A DNA stretch of 46,595 nt from Bacillus sp. AFS029637 (GTDB lineage: Bacteria > Bacillota > Bacilli > Bacillales > Bacillaceae_G): the NCBI RefSeq assembly GCF_002584985.1, contig NZ_NUPZ01000007.1, forward strand, positions 1 through 46,595, given 5' to 3'. The notes under the pieces are model-generated. The model searched no databases. It worked only from the letters and a program-made list of their open reading frames with translations, and was not told the DNA's origin. Made by a program: the position numbers and the translations under genes. Below are positions 1 through 8,238 of the stretch, piece after piece (position 1 is the first letter of the stretch; every line of letters begins with the position of its first letter).

Positions 1-14
1 TTCTCCACAGCCTG

Positions 15-43
15 AAAAAAAACTCCCTTATGGGAGTTTTTTT
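15..43 (-). terminator. Intrinsic terminator after the 87-residue unknown gene
   Basis: A short hairpin (AACTCCC / GGGAGTT with a four-base loop) is flanked by A-runs and T-runs. It overlaps the stop codon of the minus-strand gene ending at 42, and the symmetrical runs suggest it could work in both directions. Confidence 0.8.
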
Positions 44-305
44 ACATTTGATAAGCACTATGATTAAAACTGCTTATTTTATACGCTTTCGTATAAAAAT
101 CAATATTTGTATCAACTGTTTCTACTTTAACAACATCATAGCAATCTTCTTGCTTTACTAAAAATAAATAATACTCTTCTGTTGCTTCAATAATAGCAAT
201 TCGATCTGTCTCAACATTATATTGCTCACAAAGCGCTTGTAATGCGTTCACATAATCCCCTAATTTTTTCGATTGATCCATTCCAAATATTGTTTGGACT
301 AACAT
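42..305 (-). CDS. Small hypothetical protein, 87 aa, under a cre-type promoter
   Basis: I do not recognise this protein. It begins MLVQTIFGMDQSKKLGDYVN and is a small, acidic, probably soluble protein with alternating helix-like and strand-like stretches, no signal peptide and no membrane segment. The frame runs open further upstream, but I chose the ATG at 305 because AAAGGGGAG sits about seven bases before it, and the upstream part lies over a promoter and the terminator of liaR. It is downstream of liaR in the same direction, yet a hairpin at 374-408 and its own promoter at 343-371 make it a separate unit. A cre-like site lies over that promoter, so CcpA control is likely. The product is real by start context and terminator; its function is unknown. 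Confidence 0.75.
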   Translation of the reverse strand: MLVQTIFGMDQSKKLGDYVNALQALCEQYNVETDRIAIIEATEEYYLFLVKQEDCYDVVKVETVDTNIDFYTKAYKISSFNHSAYQM

Positions 306-342
306 ATACATTCTCCCCTTTGTATGTACTGTTAACACTATA

Positions 343-371
343 ATGATAACGCTTACATAAGTTATCGTCAA
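343..371 (-). promoter_or_regulatory. SigA-type promoter of the 87-residue gene
   Basis: Reading the minus strand, TTGACG (366-371) and TATCAT (343-348) are separated by 17 bases, close to the sigma-A consensus. The start codon follows about 38 bases downstream. Confidence 0.6.
344..357 (-). promoter_or_regulatory. cre (CcpA) operator overlapping the -10 box
   Basis: On the minus strand TGTAAGCGTTATCA matches the Bacillus cre consensus TGWNANCGNTNWCA at every fixed position. It covers the -10 element and part of the spacer of the promoter at 343-371, a position that would give repression by CcpA with HPr-Ser-P. The match is seen directly; binding is inferred. Confidence 0.65.
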
Positions 372-373
372 TA

Positions 374-408
374 AAGAGCTTTGGCAAGATGAATAGCCAA
401 AGCCTCTT
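374..408 (-). terminator. Probable terminator after liaR
   Basis: GCTTTGGC (378-385) pairs with GCCAAAGC (396-403) around a ten-base loop, followed on the minus strand by a modest TCTTTATT tract. It separates liaR from the next gene. Confidence 0.6.
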
Positions 409-409
409 A

Positions 410-1042
410 TCATTTCGTCAATTGATGTCTAAATGCATAAATAACCGCTTGTGTTCGGTCACTTACATGTAACTTATTTAAAATATTACTCACATGTGTT
501 TTCACTGTTTTTAGAGCGATAAATAGTTCATCTGCAACTTCCTGATTACTTTTCCCCTCTGCAATTAATAACAAAATTTCATATTCTCTTTCTGTTAAAT
601 CTTCATGCAAAGGTTGTTCCTTCTTCTGGCGCATACGCGACATCATTTTACCAGTGACTTTCGGCTCTAATACGGTTTCTCCATCATAAGTAGCTCGTAC
701 AGCGTCCGCAATATCACTTGCTCTTGATGTTTTTAATAAATAACTTGTTGCTCCGGCCTCAATAACAGGATACAATTTTTCATCATCTAAAAAACTCGTT
801 ACAACAACAATTTTCGCTTCTGGCCACTCTTGAATAATAGCCCTTGTTGCTTCAACTCCATCCATATCATCCATGACAAGATCCATTAAAATAATATCTG
901 GCCTTAATTGCAGTGCTAGCTCTGAACCTTTTCTTCCATTTTCGGCTTCTCCAACTACTTCAATATCTGGCTGGGTTGATAAATACGCTGATACACCCAT
1001 GCGAACCATTTCATGATCATCAACTAACAACACTTTAATCAT
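410..1042 (-). CDS. liaR: LiaR-type response regulator (NarL/LuxR family)
   Basis: This 210-residue DNA-binding regulator is the output of the envelope-stress system. An N-terminal receiver domain (about 1-120) carries the acidic pair D8-D9 and the phosphoacceptor D54 in [12 protein letters not shown]-terminal LuxR-type helix-turn-helix (about 148-207) contains [20 protein letters not shown] and [12 protein letters not shown]. It overlaps the end of liaS by four bases, so the pair is translationally coupled. In B. subtilis and its relatives LiaR is activated by LiaS when lipid II cycling is disturbed and switches on liaIH; the palindrome at 4092-4111 is its likely target here. The lia assignment rests on the whole locus rather than on this protein alone. 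Confidence 0.92.
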   Translation of the reverse strand: MIKVLLVDDHEMVRMGVSAYLSTQPDIEVVGEAENGRKGSELALQLRPDIILMDLVMDDMDGVEATRAIIQEWPEAKIVVVTSFLDDEKLYPVIEAGATSYLLKTSRASDIADAVRATYDGETVLEPKVTGKMMSRMRQKKEQPLHEDLTEREYEILLLIAEGKSNQEVADELFIALKTVKTHVSNILNKLHVSDRTQAVIYAFRHQLTK

Positions 1043-2094
1043 ACTTCTCCCCCTTTCTCAATCATAATTGGTACTTTCACTTCAATTTGCGTACCTTTTT
1101 TTGGAAAACTAAGCACTTTTAGCGTCCCACCGATTTCGTGAACACGCTCTTGCATAGATCTTAAACCATATGAACCTGCCTTATTAACTCCTACTTCAAA
1201 TCCAACACCATCATCAATGATTTTTAATATCGCATATTGATCAATTTTCCGAAGACGTACTTCCGTTTTCTTTGCTTTCGCATGTCGTAACGTATTTGAT
1301 AGCGCTTCTTGCACAATACGGAATAAATGGTCTTCTACACCTTTTTTTAATTCAATAGGTTCGATAAGCCATTCAATTTTCATATGTTGTTTTCGCGATA
1401 ATTCCGTTAACAACTCTTCTATACCTTCAGTCAGTTTTTTACCTTCTAATTGTACAGGACGTAGATGAAGCAATAATGCCCTCATTTCTGATTGGGCATT
1501 TACAACCATATTTTCAACAAGCTGTAATTGTTTTTTTGTCGTATCTGGAAATTCAACCACTTGTTCATTAATCGCTGACATCATCATCGACATTGCAAAA
1601 AGCTGCTGACTTACTGAATCATGCAATTCCCTCGCTAATCGATGCCTTTCTTGAGAAATCGCTTCTTGCCTCATCTCTTCATTCCAATGAGCTCGTTCAT
1701 TCGTTACTTTTTGAAATAGTCCCGCTTGCTCCTCTAATCGACGAGCAAGAACAATTACTTTTCGTTCCACTTCATGAAATTCATCGTCCGCAGTAAACGA
1801 AACATCACTCGGAAAATTCCCTCGTTCTACTTCAAATAGAAACGTATTTAATCCTTGTATACGCTGCTCTATATAATAACCGATTGCATACCCTACAATT
1901 CCCCCGATAAGTAAACTTGTAGTCATAATAAACAAGCCAATTGGAACAGAAGCGATGGATTCTTTCCATAGTAAATCATAAACTTGTTGTTCACTTTTCC
2001 ATACATATACAATTATACAGATAAGTGCGATACTAACAGAGGACAACATAGAATAACGAATATACATCCACGAAATATTTTTTTGTTTCTTCAT
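1039..2094 (-). CDS. liaS: LiaS-type sensor histidine kinase
   Basis: The product is a membrane kinase of 351 residues. Two N-terminal membrane segments (about 14-32 and 50-75) bracket only a short extracellular loop, the intramembrane-sensing layout. A linker with HAMP-like and coiled-coil character follows, then a HisKA_3 dimerisation domain with [16 protein letters not shown], where H158 is the phosphoacceptor. The C-terminal HATPase domain has DDGVGFEV and GLRSMQERV. It begins where liaF ends (TAATG overlap) and overlaps liaR. Known LiaS proteins answer bacitracin, nisin and other lipid II antibiotics and are held off by LiaF. The family and partners are clear; the stimulus in this strain is inferred. 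Confidence 0.92.
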   Translation of the reverse strand: MKKQKNISWMYIRYSMLSSVSIALICIIVYVWKSEQQVYDLLWKESIASVPIGLFIMTTSLLIGGIVGYAIGYYIEQRIQGLNTFLFEVERGNFPSDVSFTADDEFHEVERKVIVLARRLEEQAGLFQKVTNERAHWNEEMRQEAISQERHRLARELHDSVSQQLFAMSMMMSAINEQVVEFPDTTKKQLQLVENMVVNAQSEMRALLLHLRPVQLEGKKLTEGIEELLTELSRKQHMKIEWLIEPIELKKGVEDHLFRIVQEALSNTLRHAKAKKTEVRLRKIDQYAILKIIDDGVGFEVGVNKAGSYGLRSMQERVHEIGGTLKVLSFPKKGTQIEVKVPIMIEKGGEV

Positions 2095-2834
2095 TATACT
2101 TTCCTCACTTCCGTATCGCCTACGACAAGCGAAGAAATAATTTTAATACGGCGAGGAGCTTCTTTATATTGCTCTGTTCTAAATGTAACATTACGGTTAA
2201 ATCCTGTTTCTTCATGTCCTGGTAATAACACCCGTCCAACAATAACAGAGTGGTTTAAAGACAATTCAATATCGTACGGCACATATAAACGAATGTTCCC
2301 AACAACACCTCGAATAACAATTACTGTCTCTCCTTCTGGAATCATCGCATTCGTTAAATCAATTTCAACATCACAAGCACCATATTGAACATTAATATCC
2401 TCAAGTTCATAAATATGATCCATCATTCGGACATTACCTACAAACATATTTTTCAAATATGGCTCTGTGCGATATATTTGCTTCTCTTCATTTATATATC
2501 CTTTTTCTTTAATTTCAACCTTCATTGCTTTTTGCTGCTGTCCTTGCTGAATCAGTTGATAACCAATTAAAGCTAAACAAGCAAATACTACGAGTACAAA
2601 GGCTGCTGATGAGAATAAAAAGAATAAGAATACTATACCGCCAACAAATAAAAATACATTTCCCCTAACATAACGATTTTTCTTACGATAATGCCTTCCA
2701 AACATAATCATAATAAATGCAAAAATTAGACCACCTGGTTCAAAATGTCCAAGTATCATATCAAGAAAAAGACCGAATCCAAATATGATGAGGAGCATCC
2801 CCATTAATTGCGTTTTTGAAAATTGCTTTTTCAT
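2094..2834 (-). CDS. liaF: LiaF-like membrane inhibitor of the LiaRS system
   Basis: This 246-residue membrane protein has several hydrophobic segments in its first 95 residues (for example LMGMLLIIFGFGLFLDMI and VFLFVGGIVFLFFLFSSA). After a charged linker it ends in a beta-rich C-terminal domain (about 130-246) with the repeated short strands typical of the cell-wall-active antibiotics response (DUF2154/LiaF) family. A good ribosome site, GGGGAGGAG, precedes the ATG. In the family LiaF is a specific inhibitor that keeps LiaS off without stress. The fixed order liaF-liaS-liaR is seen here, and liaG, which precedes liaF in B. subtilis, is absent. Confidence 0.9.
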   Translation of the reverse strand: MKKQFSKTQLMGMLLIIFGFGLFLDMILGHFEPGGLIFAFIMIMFGRHYRKKNRYVRGNVFLFVGGIVFLFFLFSSAAFVLVVFACLALIGYQLIQQGQQQKAMKVEIKEKGYINEEKQIYRTEPYLKNMFVGNVRMMDHIYELEDINVQYGACDVEIDLTNAMIPEGETVIVIRGVVGNIRLYVPYDIELSLNHSVIVGRVLLPGHEETGFNRNVTFRTEQYKEAPRRIKIISSLVVGDTEVRKV

Positions 2835-2869
2835 TTCAGCTCCTCCCCTCTTCGTTACATATACATAGA

Positions 2870-2900
2870 AGAAAAGGCATTGCTTTCCAACACCTTTTCT
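2870..2900 (-). other. Intercistronic hairpin between liaH and liaF
   Basis: AGAAAAGG (2870-2877) can pair with CCTTTTCT (2893-2900). The T-tract after it on the minus strand is poor. It may be a weak terminator or an RNA-processing structure that lets liaI-liaH reach higher levels than liaFSR, as in B. subtilis. The function is inferred. Confidence 0.4.
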
Positions 2901-2941
2901 CCTATCACTATATCATAAGCCTGTTTTATAATATACTACAA

Positions 2942-3604
2942 TTATTTTGTTACTTCCTTCGTTAACGACACTTCACTTTTTTCTTTCATTTCACGCTCAA
3001 GCTTTGCAATTTTCATATCAAATGTGTCACGCTCATGCTCCTCATTCATACGAGTCTCTAAGTCACGAATGTGATCTTCAATTTCTTCAAATCGTAAGAA
3101 CGGATTATTTTCATCCATTTTATGCATAGCAGTATTCATACGACGATTTGCATGTGCCATATTTTCACGTGCCATTAGTTCCATACGCTTTGCATGCATT
3201 TCTTTTAATTTATTTTTCATTTCGGAAAGACGACGCTCTAACTCATCAATCTGCTCTACAACACCTGCATACATTTCTTCTAATCGAGTTACTTGCCCTT
3301 CATAATAAGCTACCTCTTCTAACGCACGCTCGTGCAATTGTAATTCGCCTGCTTCTTGAGCAATAACAGCTTGCTTTGATCTTTTATTAACAAAATAGCG
3401 TGCTTGCTCAAGCTCACGAGCGAAGTTAGATTTTAATGTTTTATGACGCTGAATTAGCTTCTCAATTTTTGTTATTTCACGCTCACTATCACGTAAATAT
3501 TGGTTTAACATAGCAATTGGATTTTTTCTTTCTTTCTCATCTAACACGTTATGAAAATCAGCTAAAATTGCATCGCGTACACGTCCGAATAAAGATTGTT
3601 TCAT
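2942..3604 (-). CDS. liaH: LiaH, PspA/IM30-family phage-shock protein
   Basis: The 220-residue product is almost wholly helical and charged, rich in E, K, R and L heptads with no membrane segment, as expected for the coiled-coil PspA/IM30 fold. It begins with an amphipathic helix (FGRVRDAILADFHNVLDEKE), the part that touches membranes in PspA proteins. Homologues assemble into large rings or rods under the membrane and protect it during envelope stress. It lies 47 bases after liaI, which would anchor it to the membrane, and ahead of liaFSR. This is the main effector of the locus, probably controlled by LiaR from the promoter upstream of liaI. Confidence 0.93.
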   Translation of the reverse strand: MKQSLFGRVRDAILADFHNVLDEKERKNPIAMLNQYLRDSEREITKIEKLIQRHKTLKSNFARELEQARYFVNKRSKQAVIAQEAGELQLHERALEEVAYYEGQVTRLEEMYAGVVEQIDELERRLSEMKNKLKEMHAKRMELMARENMAHANRRMNTAMHKMDENNPFLRFEEIEDHIRDLETRMNEEHERDTFDMKIAKLEREMKEKSEVSLTKEVTK

Positions 3605-3651
3605 TATAAATCTTCCTCTCTTCTACTTTATTTATAATTTGATTTATTGTT

Positions 3652-4008
3652 TTAGTTTTTCATTAATTTGTTCCACTCATCTTCAAAGTTGCTATATGGT
3701 TTAGAACTTTCTGAAGCAGCGTCAACAACTACATTTTTTTCTTTTTTCCACTCACGGTATCCATAGTATAAAACTACTAAAGCAGCGATACCGATTAATG
3801 CTGGTGAATGTGATAGGGCAATTGACAAGCCGATTAAACCGACAATACCCCAAGCTAACTTTCCAAAAAATGATTGTGCTCGCACAAATGATTTGTAGCT
3901 CCAGTACACTACTCCTGCTCCGATTGCGAATCCTACAATACCAGCAAGACTACCAAGAGCAATTAGAGCCAAAATACCGGCCGCGATAAACGCTAGAAAT
4001 TGTTTCAT
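3652..4008 (-). CDS. liaI: LiaI-like small membrane protein
   Basis: A 118-residue protein with three hydrophobic stretches in the first 85 residues (FLAFIAAGILALIALGSLAG, then VGFAIGAGVVYWSY, then IVGLIGLSIALSH and ALIGIAALVVLYYGY) and a charged cytosolic tail ending FEDEWNKLMKN. It is the first gene of the operon, with GGGAGG about eleven bases before ATG and the palindromic operator about 84 bases upstream. LiaI proteins vary in sequence but keep this size and place and serve as membrane anchor for LiaH. The call rests mainly on position and topology, less on residue-level recognition. Confidence 0.8.
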   Translation of the reverse strand: MKQFLAFIAAGILALIALGSLAGIVGFAIGAGVVYWSYKSFVRAQSFFGKLAWGIVGLIGLSIALSHSPALIGIAALVVLYYGYREWKKEKNVVVDAASESSKPYSNFEDEWNKLMKN

Positions 4009-4091
4009 CTTGTGCTTGCCTCCCTTCGATTTGATACTCTTATCTTAACTATTTTTTCATCTTTCCATAACGAGCTTAAGAACCGTTTTCG

Positions 4092-4111
4092 ACTCAGACT
4101 TAAGACCGAGT
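4092..4111 (-). promoter_or_regulatory. Palindromic LiaR operator candidate upstream of liaI
   Basis: ACTCGGTCTT followed directly by AAGTCTGAGT on the minus strand forms a 20-base inverted repeat with eight of ten matching pairs. It is centred about 93 bases before the liaI start, the usual place of the LiaR box that drives liaIH. No clear sigma-A -35 box stands next to it, which suits an activator-dependent promoter. Confidence 0.6.
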
Positions 4112-4175
4112 TGCATTCAGCCTTTCGTAAAAACATATGGCGGGATAGACTGATTTACTTTTTTATTACACATAA

Positions 4176-4209
4176 AAAGCCGTACAGAGAATATTCCCTG
4201 TACGGCTTT
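4176..4209 (-). terminator. Intrinsic terminator after the metT candidate
   Basis: AAAGCCGTACAG (4176-4187) pairs perfectly with CTGTACGGCTTT (4198-4209) around a ten-base loop, followed on the minus strand by a T-tract. It ends the transcript of the transporter gene at 4238. Confidence 0.9.
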
Positions 4210-4237
4210 CGTTACTATTAATAAACTTCATTTTTAA

Positions 4238-5554
4238 TTATGCTGTTTTATGATACTCTTTCTTTCCCGCCACTTTAGAAAACCTCGGGAAACCGATTAA
4301 TATAGAAATGATTCCACATACTCCAACTAAGATTGGATAAAACGCATATGGTAACAATTCAATCGGAGATAAAGCCGCAAATCCTGCTGCCGTTAACATT
4401 TGCGCACCATACGGAATTAACCCTTGCACACAACATGAGAAAAGATCTAGTACACTCGCTGATTTACGAGGATCAATTTCATATTGATCTGCAATGTTTT
4501 TCGCAAGCGGACCTGTAAAGATAATAGAAATCGTATTATTCGCTGTACACATATTCGTCATACTCACTAAGCCAGCAATACCAAACTCTGCTCCTTTTTT
4601 CGAACGAATATTACGTGTTAAAAGATTCATTAAATATTGAATGCCACCATTATATTGAATCAGTTCGACCATACCACCAATTAAAATAGCAAGTAATACT
4701 AACTCCATCATACCGCCTATTCCAGTCGTTACACTTTTAAAGAAACTCTCTAACGTGTAACTGCCATCTAAAAGACCAATAACGCCGGATAATACAGTTC
4801 CACCAGTTAACACAATAAGTACATTCCAGCCAAGTAGCGCTGTAATAAGTACTCCTGCATACGGTAAAATCTTTATCCAGTCAAAGCTATGAGCTTTAAT
4901 GTCTGTATCATTACCTAAAGTAATCATTACTAATAGTACAATTGTAATGATAGCGGCTGGTAATACAATTAAAAAGTTCGTTTTAAACTTATCTTTCATT
5001 TCTGTTCCTTGTGAACGTACAGCTGCGATTGTTGTATCTGAAATAAATGATAAATTATCACCAAACATCGCTCCACCAACAACCGTAGCCATCGTAAGTG
5101 CAATTGAGATATCAGTTTGCCCACTAATACCTACAGCAATTGGTGCTAACGCAGCAATTGTTCCCATTGAAGTACCCATCGCTAATGAAATAAATGCCCC
5201 TATAACAAAAATTCCAGCTACGATAAATCCTTGCGGTAAAATTGATAACGCTAAGTTAACTGTAGAATCAACGCCGCCCATCCCTTTTGCTGTTTCAGAA
5301 AACGCTCCTGCAAGTACAAAAATCAGAACCATAATCATAATATCTGGGTTCCCTGCACCTTTAGCAAATCGTTCCACTTTTACATTAAAGCTTTCTTTAC
5401 GATTCATCGCTAAAGCGACTCCTACAGCAATTGAAATTGCTACAAGTATCGGCAATTTATAGAAATCACCTGTAATAATTCCAGAACCAATAAATAGCGC
5501 CAAAAATATCCCAAGCGGTAATAAAGCCAAACCATTTCCTCTCGTTTCTTTCAA
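4238..5554 (-). CDS. metT: NhaC-family transporter, probable methionine transporter MetT
   Basis: This membrane protein of 438 residues has about ten to twelve hydrophobic segments. It carries the NhaC-family (COG1757) motifs GTSMGTIAALAPIAVGIS and GGAMFGDNLSFISDTTIAAV, plus a second half-repeat around TNMCTANNTISIIFTGPLA. The family name implies Na+/H+ exchange. However, the SAM-I riboswitch directly upstream ties the gene to methionine, and S-box NhaC proteins have been proposed as methionine transporters (MetT). I start it at TTG 5554: GGGAG lies ten bases before, and the longer open frame would run back through the riboswitch. It stands alone, with its own promoter and terminator. The fold is certain; the methionine substrate is inferred from regulation. 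Confidence 0.8.
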   Translation of the reverse strand: MKETRGNGLALLPLGIFLALFIGSGIITGDFYKLPILVAISIAVGVALAMNRKESFNVKVERFAKGAGNPDIMIMVLIFVLAGAFSETAKGMGGVDSTVNLALSILPQGFIVAGIFVIGAFISLAMGTSMGTIAALAPIAVGISGQTDISIALTMATVVGGAMFGDNLSFISDTTIAAVRSQGTEMKDKFKTNFLIVLPAAIITIVLLVMITLGNDTDIKAHSFDWIKILPYAGVLITALLGWNVLIVLTGGTVLSGVIGLLDGSYTLESFFKSVTTGIGGMMELVLLAILIGGMVELIQYNGGIQYLMNLLTRNIRSKKGAEFGIAGLVSMTNMCTANNTISIIFTGPLAKNIADQYEIDPRKSASVLDLFSCCVQGLIPYGAQMLTAAGFAALSPIELLPYAFYPILVGVCGIISILIGFPRFSKVAGKKEYHKTA

Positions 5555-5597
5555 AGTACCATCTCTCCCTATTTTCAACCTTTTTCTAATGAATAAC

Positions 5598-5752
5598 AAA
5601 AGACCTCTTCCAATGAGAAGAGGTCTTATACATCTATAAGAAACACTCTTCTCATCTTTCAAGCACATGCTTGCTGGATTTGGCACAGCACTCTGAAATC
5701 GAGTCCGCTGCCGAGGCATCGTAGGGCCAGTCCCTCCGCCTCTCTTTATAAG
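5598..5752 (-). promoter_or_regulatory. SAM-I (S-box) riboswitch with terminator, controlling metT
   Basis: Reading the minus strand from 5752, the S-box elements come in order: CTTATAAAGAGAGGCGGAGG, then GGACTGGCCC, a CCTCGGCAGC core, GTGCTGTGCCAAATCC, and the closing GAAAGATGAG. P1 pairs CTTAT (5748-5752) with ATGAG (5651-5655). The terminator is AAGACCTCTTC / GAAGAGGTCTT (5600-5627) with T4. ATGAGAAGAG at the P1 3' strand is perfectly complementary to CTCTTCTCAT in the terminator's first arm and loop. So SAM-bound P1 allows termination, and loss of SAM gives an antiterminator. Expression should rise when SAM, hence methionine, is low. Confidence 0.93.
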
Positions 5753-5792
5753 AAGGTTTCATATTTATTTTTTAATAATAATTTCTTCCCTA

Positions 5793-5821
5793 ACTTTACT
5801 TGCTTACAAAACAAAAGTCAA
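5793..5821 (-). promoter_or_regulatory. SigA-type promoter of the metT leader
   Basis: TTGACT (5816-5821) and TAAAGT (5793-5798) on the minus strand are 17 bases apart and lie just ahead of the riboswitch, so the transcript would start about 35 bases before P1. Confidence 0.6.
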
Positions 5822-5874
5822 TTATTTTTTGTATAGATTTTTTTGGTAATTATACAAAAATTTGAATGCAATAA

Positions 5875-6393
5875 TCATTTTAACTTTTTTATTTCTTCTT
5901 CCAATATTGAAATCCAATAAAATTCACTCTTTTTTATTGTATCTATTATCCATTTTGTTGTATGCCAAGCTAACTCATATTCTTCCTTTGTAACATCGTC
6001 ATTTTTATAAGCATCCTCTAACTCATCTTCATCCAATACATATATTTCACCATTTGGTAACAATACTACATCTAAATATAAATCATCAAAATAAGGTAAA
6101 CCACGTTCGTCTATTTCATATTCCTTCGCTACGTCAATATAATATTGCACTAATTTTTGTTGATCGTCTAACATAGCTGTAATAGCAAAGTTTTTCCCGC
6201 TTATAAAATATTGCATCCATGTATACCCGTCATCTGCAATACAAAGCTCTTTACCATTGTATTCTTTATAACTAGGCTCTCTCACTTTTTTTATATCTAA
6301 TATCCCTAACATACCTGCTTTAACTTGCTTGACTATATAATTTTTCTCTATTAGCCGCTTCCACGAAGAACCGTCACCATATTTTCGTTTCAT
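5875..6393 (-). CDS. DUF402 domain protein
   Basis: A soluble 172-residue protein with the look of the DUF402 family: central WMQYFISGKNFAITAMLDDQ, then YYIDVAKEYEIDERG, YFDDLYLDVVLLPNGE and IYVLDEDELEDAY. The conserved acidic residues in these strands bind metal in studied members, some of which hydrolyse nucleoside tri- and diphosphates. The C-terminal part is helical and charged. The ATG has GAGGAGCGG before it. It stands alone between the gltP terminator and the metT promoter, with no clear terminator of its own. Phosphatase activity is inferred from the family only. Confidence 0.75.
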   Translation of the reverse strand: MKRKYGDGSSWKRLIEKNYIVKQVKAGMLGILDIKKVREPSYKEYNGKELCIADDGYTWMQYFISGKNFAITAMLDDQQKLVQYYIDVAKEYEIDERGLPYFDDLYLDVVLLPNGEIYVLDEDELEDAYKNDDVTKEEYELAWHTTKWIIDTIKKSEFYWISILEEEIKKLK

Positions 6394-6419
6394 TACGTCC
6401 GCTCCTCTTCTATATATAG

Positions 6420-6450
6420 AAAAGCTCTCACATATTATGTGAGAGCTTTT
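6420..6450 (-). terminator. Intrinsic terminator after gltP
   Basis: AAAAGCTCTCACA pairs with TGTGAGAGCTTTT, with A and T runs on both flanks. It ends the minus-strand symporter gene just beyond its stop codon. Confidence 0.9.
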
Positions 6451-6461
6451 TCATATTATAA

Positions 6462-7736
6462 TTAAGCCGCTTGACCCTTTTCAGATATCTCTTTTAAATA
6501 AGCTTGTCCTTTTTCAGCGTCATATTGACCTTCCCACTTAGACATAACTACAGCTGCTAAAGAGTTACCTACAACGTTAACCGCTGTACGAGCCATATCT
6601 AAAATACGGTCAATACCAGCGATGAATGCTAAACCTTCAGCTGGAATACCTACTGTACCAAGTGTCGCTAATAATACAACGAATGATACGCCCGGTACAC
6701 CCGCGATACCTTTTGAAGTAACCATTAATACAAGTAATAATGTAATTTGTTCCGTAATGGATAAATCAATATTGTACATTTGCGCTAAGAAGATTGCTGC
6801 AATTGCTTGATATAAAGTTGATCCATCTAAGTTAAATGAATAACCTGTCGGAATAACGAAAGATGTAATCGCTTTCGGGCAACCGAATTTTTCCATTTTC
6901 TCCATAATTTTCGGTAAAACTGTTTCTGAACTTGCTGTAGAATACGCTAAGATCAGCTCGTCTTTTAAAATCTTAAAGAATTGGAAAATGTTAATTCCGA
7001 ATATTTTCGCTGTAAGTCCTAACACGACCACAACGAAGAAGATCATTGCTCCGTATACTACAATGAGCAATTTCCCTAATGGAATTAATGAAGAAAGACC
7101 AAATGTAGAAACTGTAACACCAATTAATGCGAATACACCAAATGGTGCAAATTTCATAACTTGGTTCGTAACGTAAAACATGGCGTCAGCTACACCTTGG
7201 AAAAATTGTAGAACTGGTTTACCACGCTCACCAATTGCTGCTACACCTAAACCAAATAGTACAGAGAAGAAGATAATAGCAAGCATATCACCTTCAGCTA
7301 ATGATTTCATGATGTTCGTTGGAACAATATTTACAAATGTATCCGCAAACGAATGACTTTGTACTTGTTCTGTTGTTTCTGCATATTTAGAAATATCTGT
7401 TTTTGTTAATTGATCCATATCAACGCCTTTTCCTGGTTGGAAAATGTTCGCTATTAATAGACCAACAATAATTGCAATTGTTGTAATAATTTCAAAGTAA
7501 AGAATTGTTTTTCCGCCTAGTCGGCCTAGTTTTTTAACATCGCCAACACCAGCAACTCCAACAACAATACTTGCTACAACAATCGGCACAACGATCATTT
7601 TAATTAATCGGATGAAAATATCGCCAATTGGTTGTAAGTACTTCGCAACTGCTGGATTATCAAAGAAAATCGCACCAACTGCAATACCTAGTGCAAGACC
7701 AATTAATATTTGCCATGCAAGTCCTATTTTTTTCAT
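6462..7736 (-). CDS. gltP: Dicarboxylate/amino acid:cation symporter (glutamate/aspartate, GltP/GltT type)
   Basis: A 424-residue inner-membrane carrier of the DAACS (SLC1-like) family that takes up glutamate or aspartate with H+ or Na+. The family landmarks are present: APFGVF near 197-202, the serine-rich hairpin YSTASSETVLPK around 265-276, and GYSFNLDGSTLYQAI around 298-312, the equivalent of the NMDGT cation site. MVTSKGIAGVPG marks the second re-entrant hairpin, and the substrate-binding aspartate region GIDRILDMARTAVNVVGN follows. Length is usual for GltP. GGGGGG precedes the ATG. It is a single-gene unit. Which amino acid or dicarboxylate it prefers cannot be told from the sequence. 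Confidence 0.92.
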   Translation of the reverse strand: MKKIGLAWQILIGLALGIAVGAIFFDNPAVAKYLQPIGDIFIRLIKMIVVPIVVASIVVGVAGVGDVKKLGRLGGKTILYFEIITTIAIIVGLLIANIFQPGKGVDMDQLTKTDISKYAETTEQVQSHSFADTFVNIVPTNIMKSLAEGDMLAIIFFSVLFGLGVAAIGERGKPVLQFFQGVADAMFYVTNQVMKFAPFGVFALIGVTVSTFGLSSLIPLGKLLIVVYGAMIFFVVVVLGLTAKIFGINIFQFFKILKDELILAYSTASSETVLPKIMEKMEKFGCPKAITSFVIPTGYSFNLDGSTLYQAIAAIFLAQMYNIDLSITEQITLLLVLMVTSKGIAGVPGVSFVVLLATLGTVGIPAEGLAFIAGIDRILDMARTAVNVVGNSLAAVVMSKWEGQYDAEKGQAYLKEISEKGQAA

Positions 7737-8238
7737 ACTTGTTGTAACCCCCCTCGATGTGTCACTCTATCTATCTCTCATTCTATCTATATCTATAAAA
7801 CTAAGAAATTAAGAGTATTACATATTATTCGACAATTCACTACATTTTGCCTCTGTTAAAAATCATAAATCAAAAATTAAAATCTGACAACTAAATAAGT
7901 TTGCCCGAACGCAAATAATTTTCTTGACAAAAACAAAACCCATGTCAGAAAACCTCACATGAGAACGATTCCTTACCAGTGTTTTATTGGCTTTTGCAAT
8001 AATATTTAACTATATAAAACAAACGCACTTCCCCCCTTTATTTTACAAAAAAAGGAACGATATATTCTCTTTGCTGCACTTATAAAAAATGTAACTACTA
8101 TGACAATTAAACTTAAAAGATGATAAATTCCGACAAAACTTAGTAATTTTATAAAATTCTCTTTACATTATGATTACAACGATAGACACTCCTCTTCTTA
8201 TGATATATAACATTCATAGGGAAAGGAGCCAAACAACA
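7737..8238. other. Intergenic region between divergent gltP and the M23 hydrolase gene
   Basis: About 500 AT-rich bases hold the control regions of the two divergent genes. On the minus strand TTGTCG with TTAATT 17 bases on is a weak candidate for gltP, and its leader holds two copies of AGATAGATAGA. No convincing promoter stands out for the plus-strand gene. I see no further gene or riboswitch. Confidence 0.5.

Noticed and set aside
4899-5462. Plus-strand open frame opposite the metT candidate
   Set aside because: Antisense shadow of codon bias in a membrane protein gene; no start context.
5555-5719. N-terminal extension of the NhaC-family protein (about 55 residues)
   Set aside because: This part is the SAM-I riboswitch and its terminator read as codons; the ribosome site and homologous start are at TTG 5554.
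7960-7985. cre-like TGAGAACGATTCCT upstream of gltP
   Set aside because: Two fixed positions differ from consensus and it is not placed at a clear promoter.
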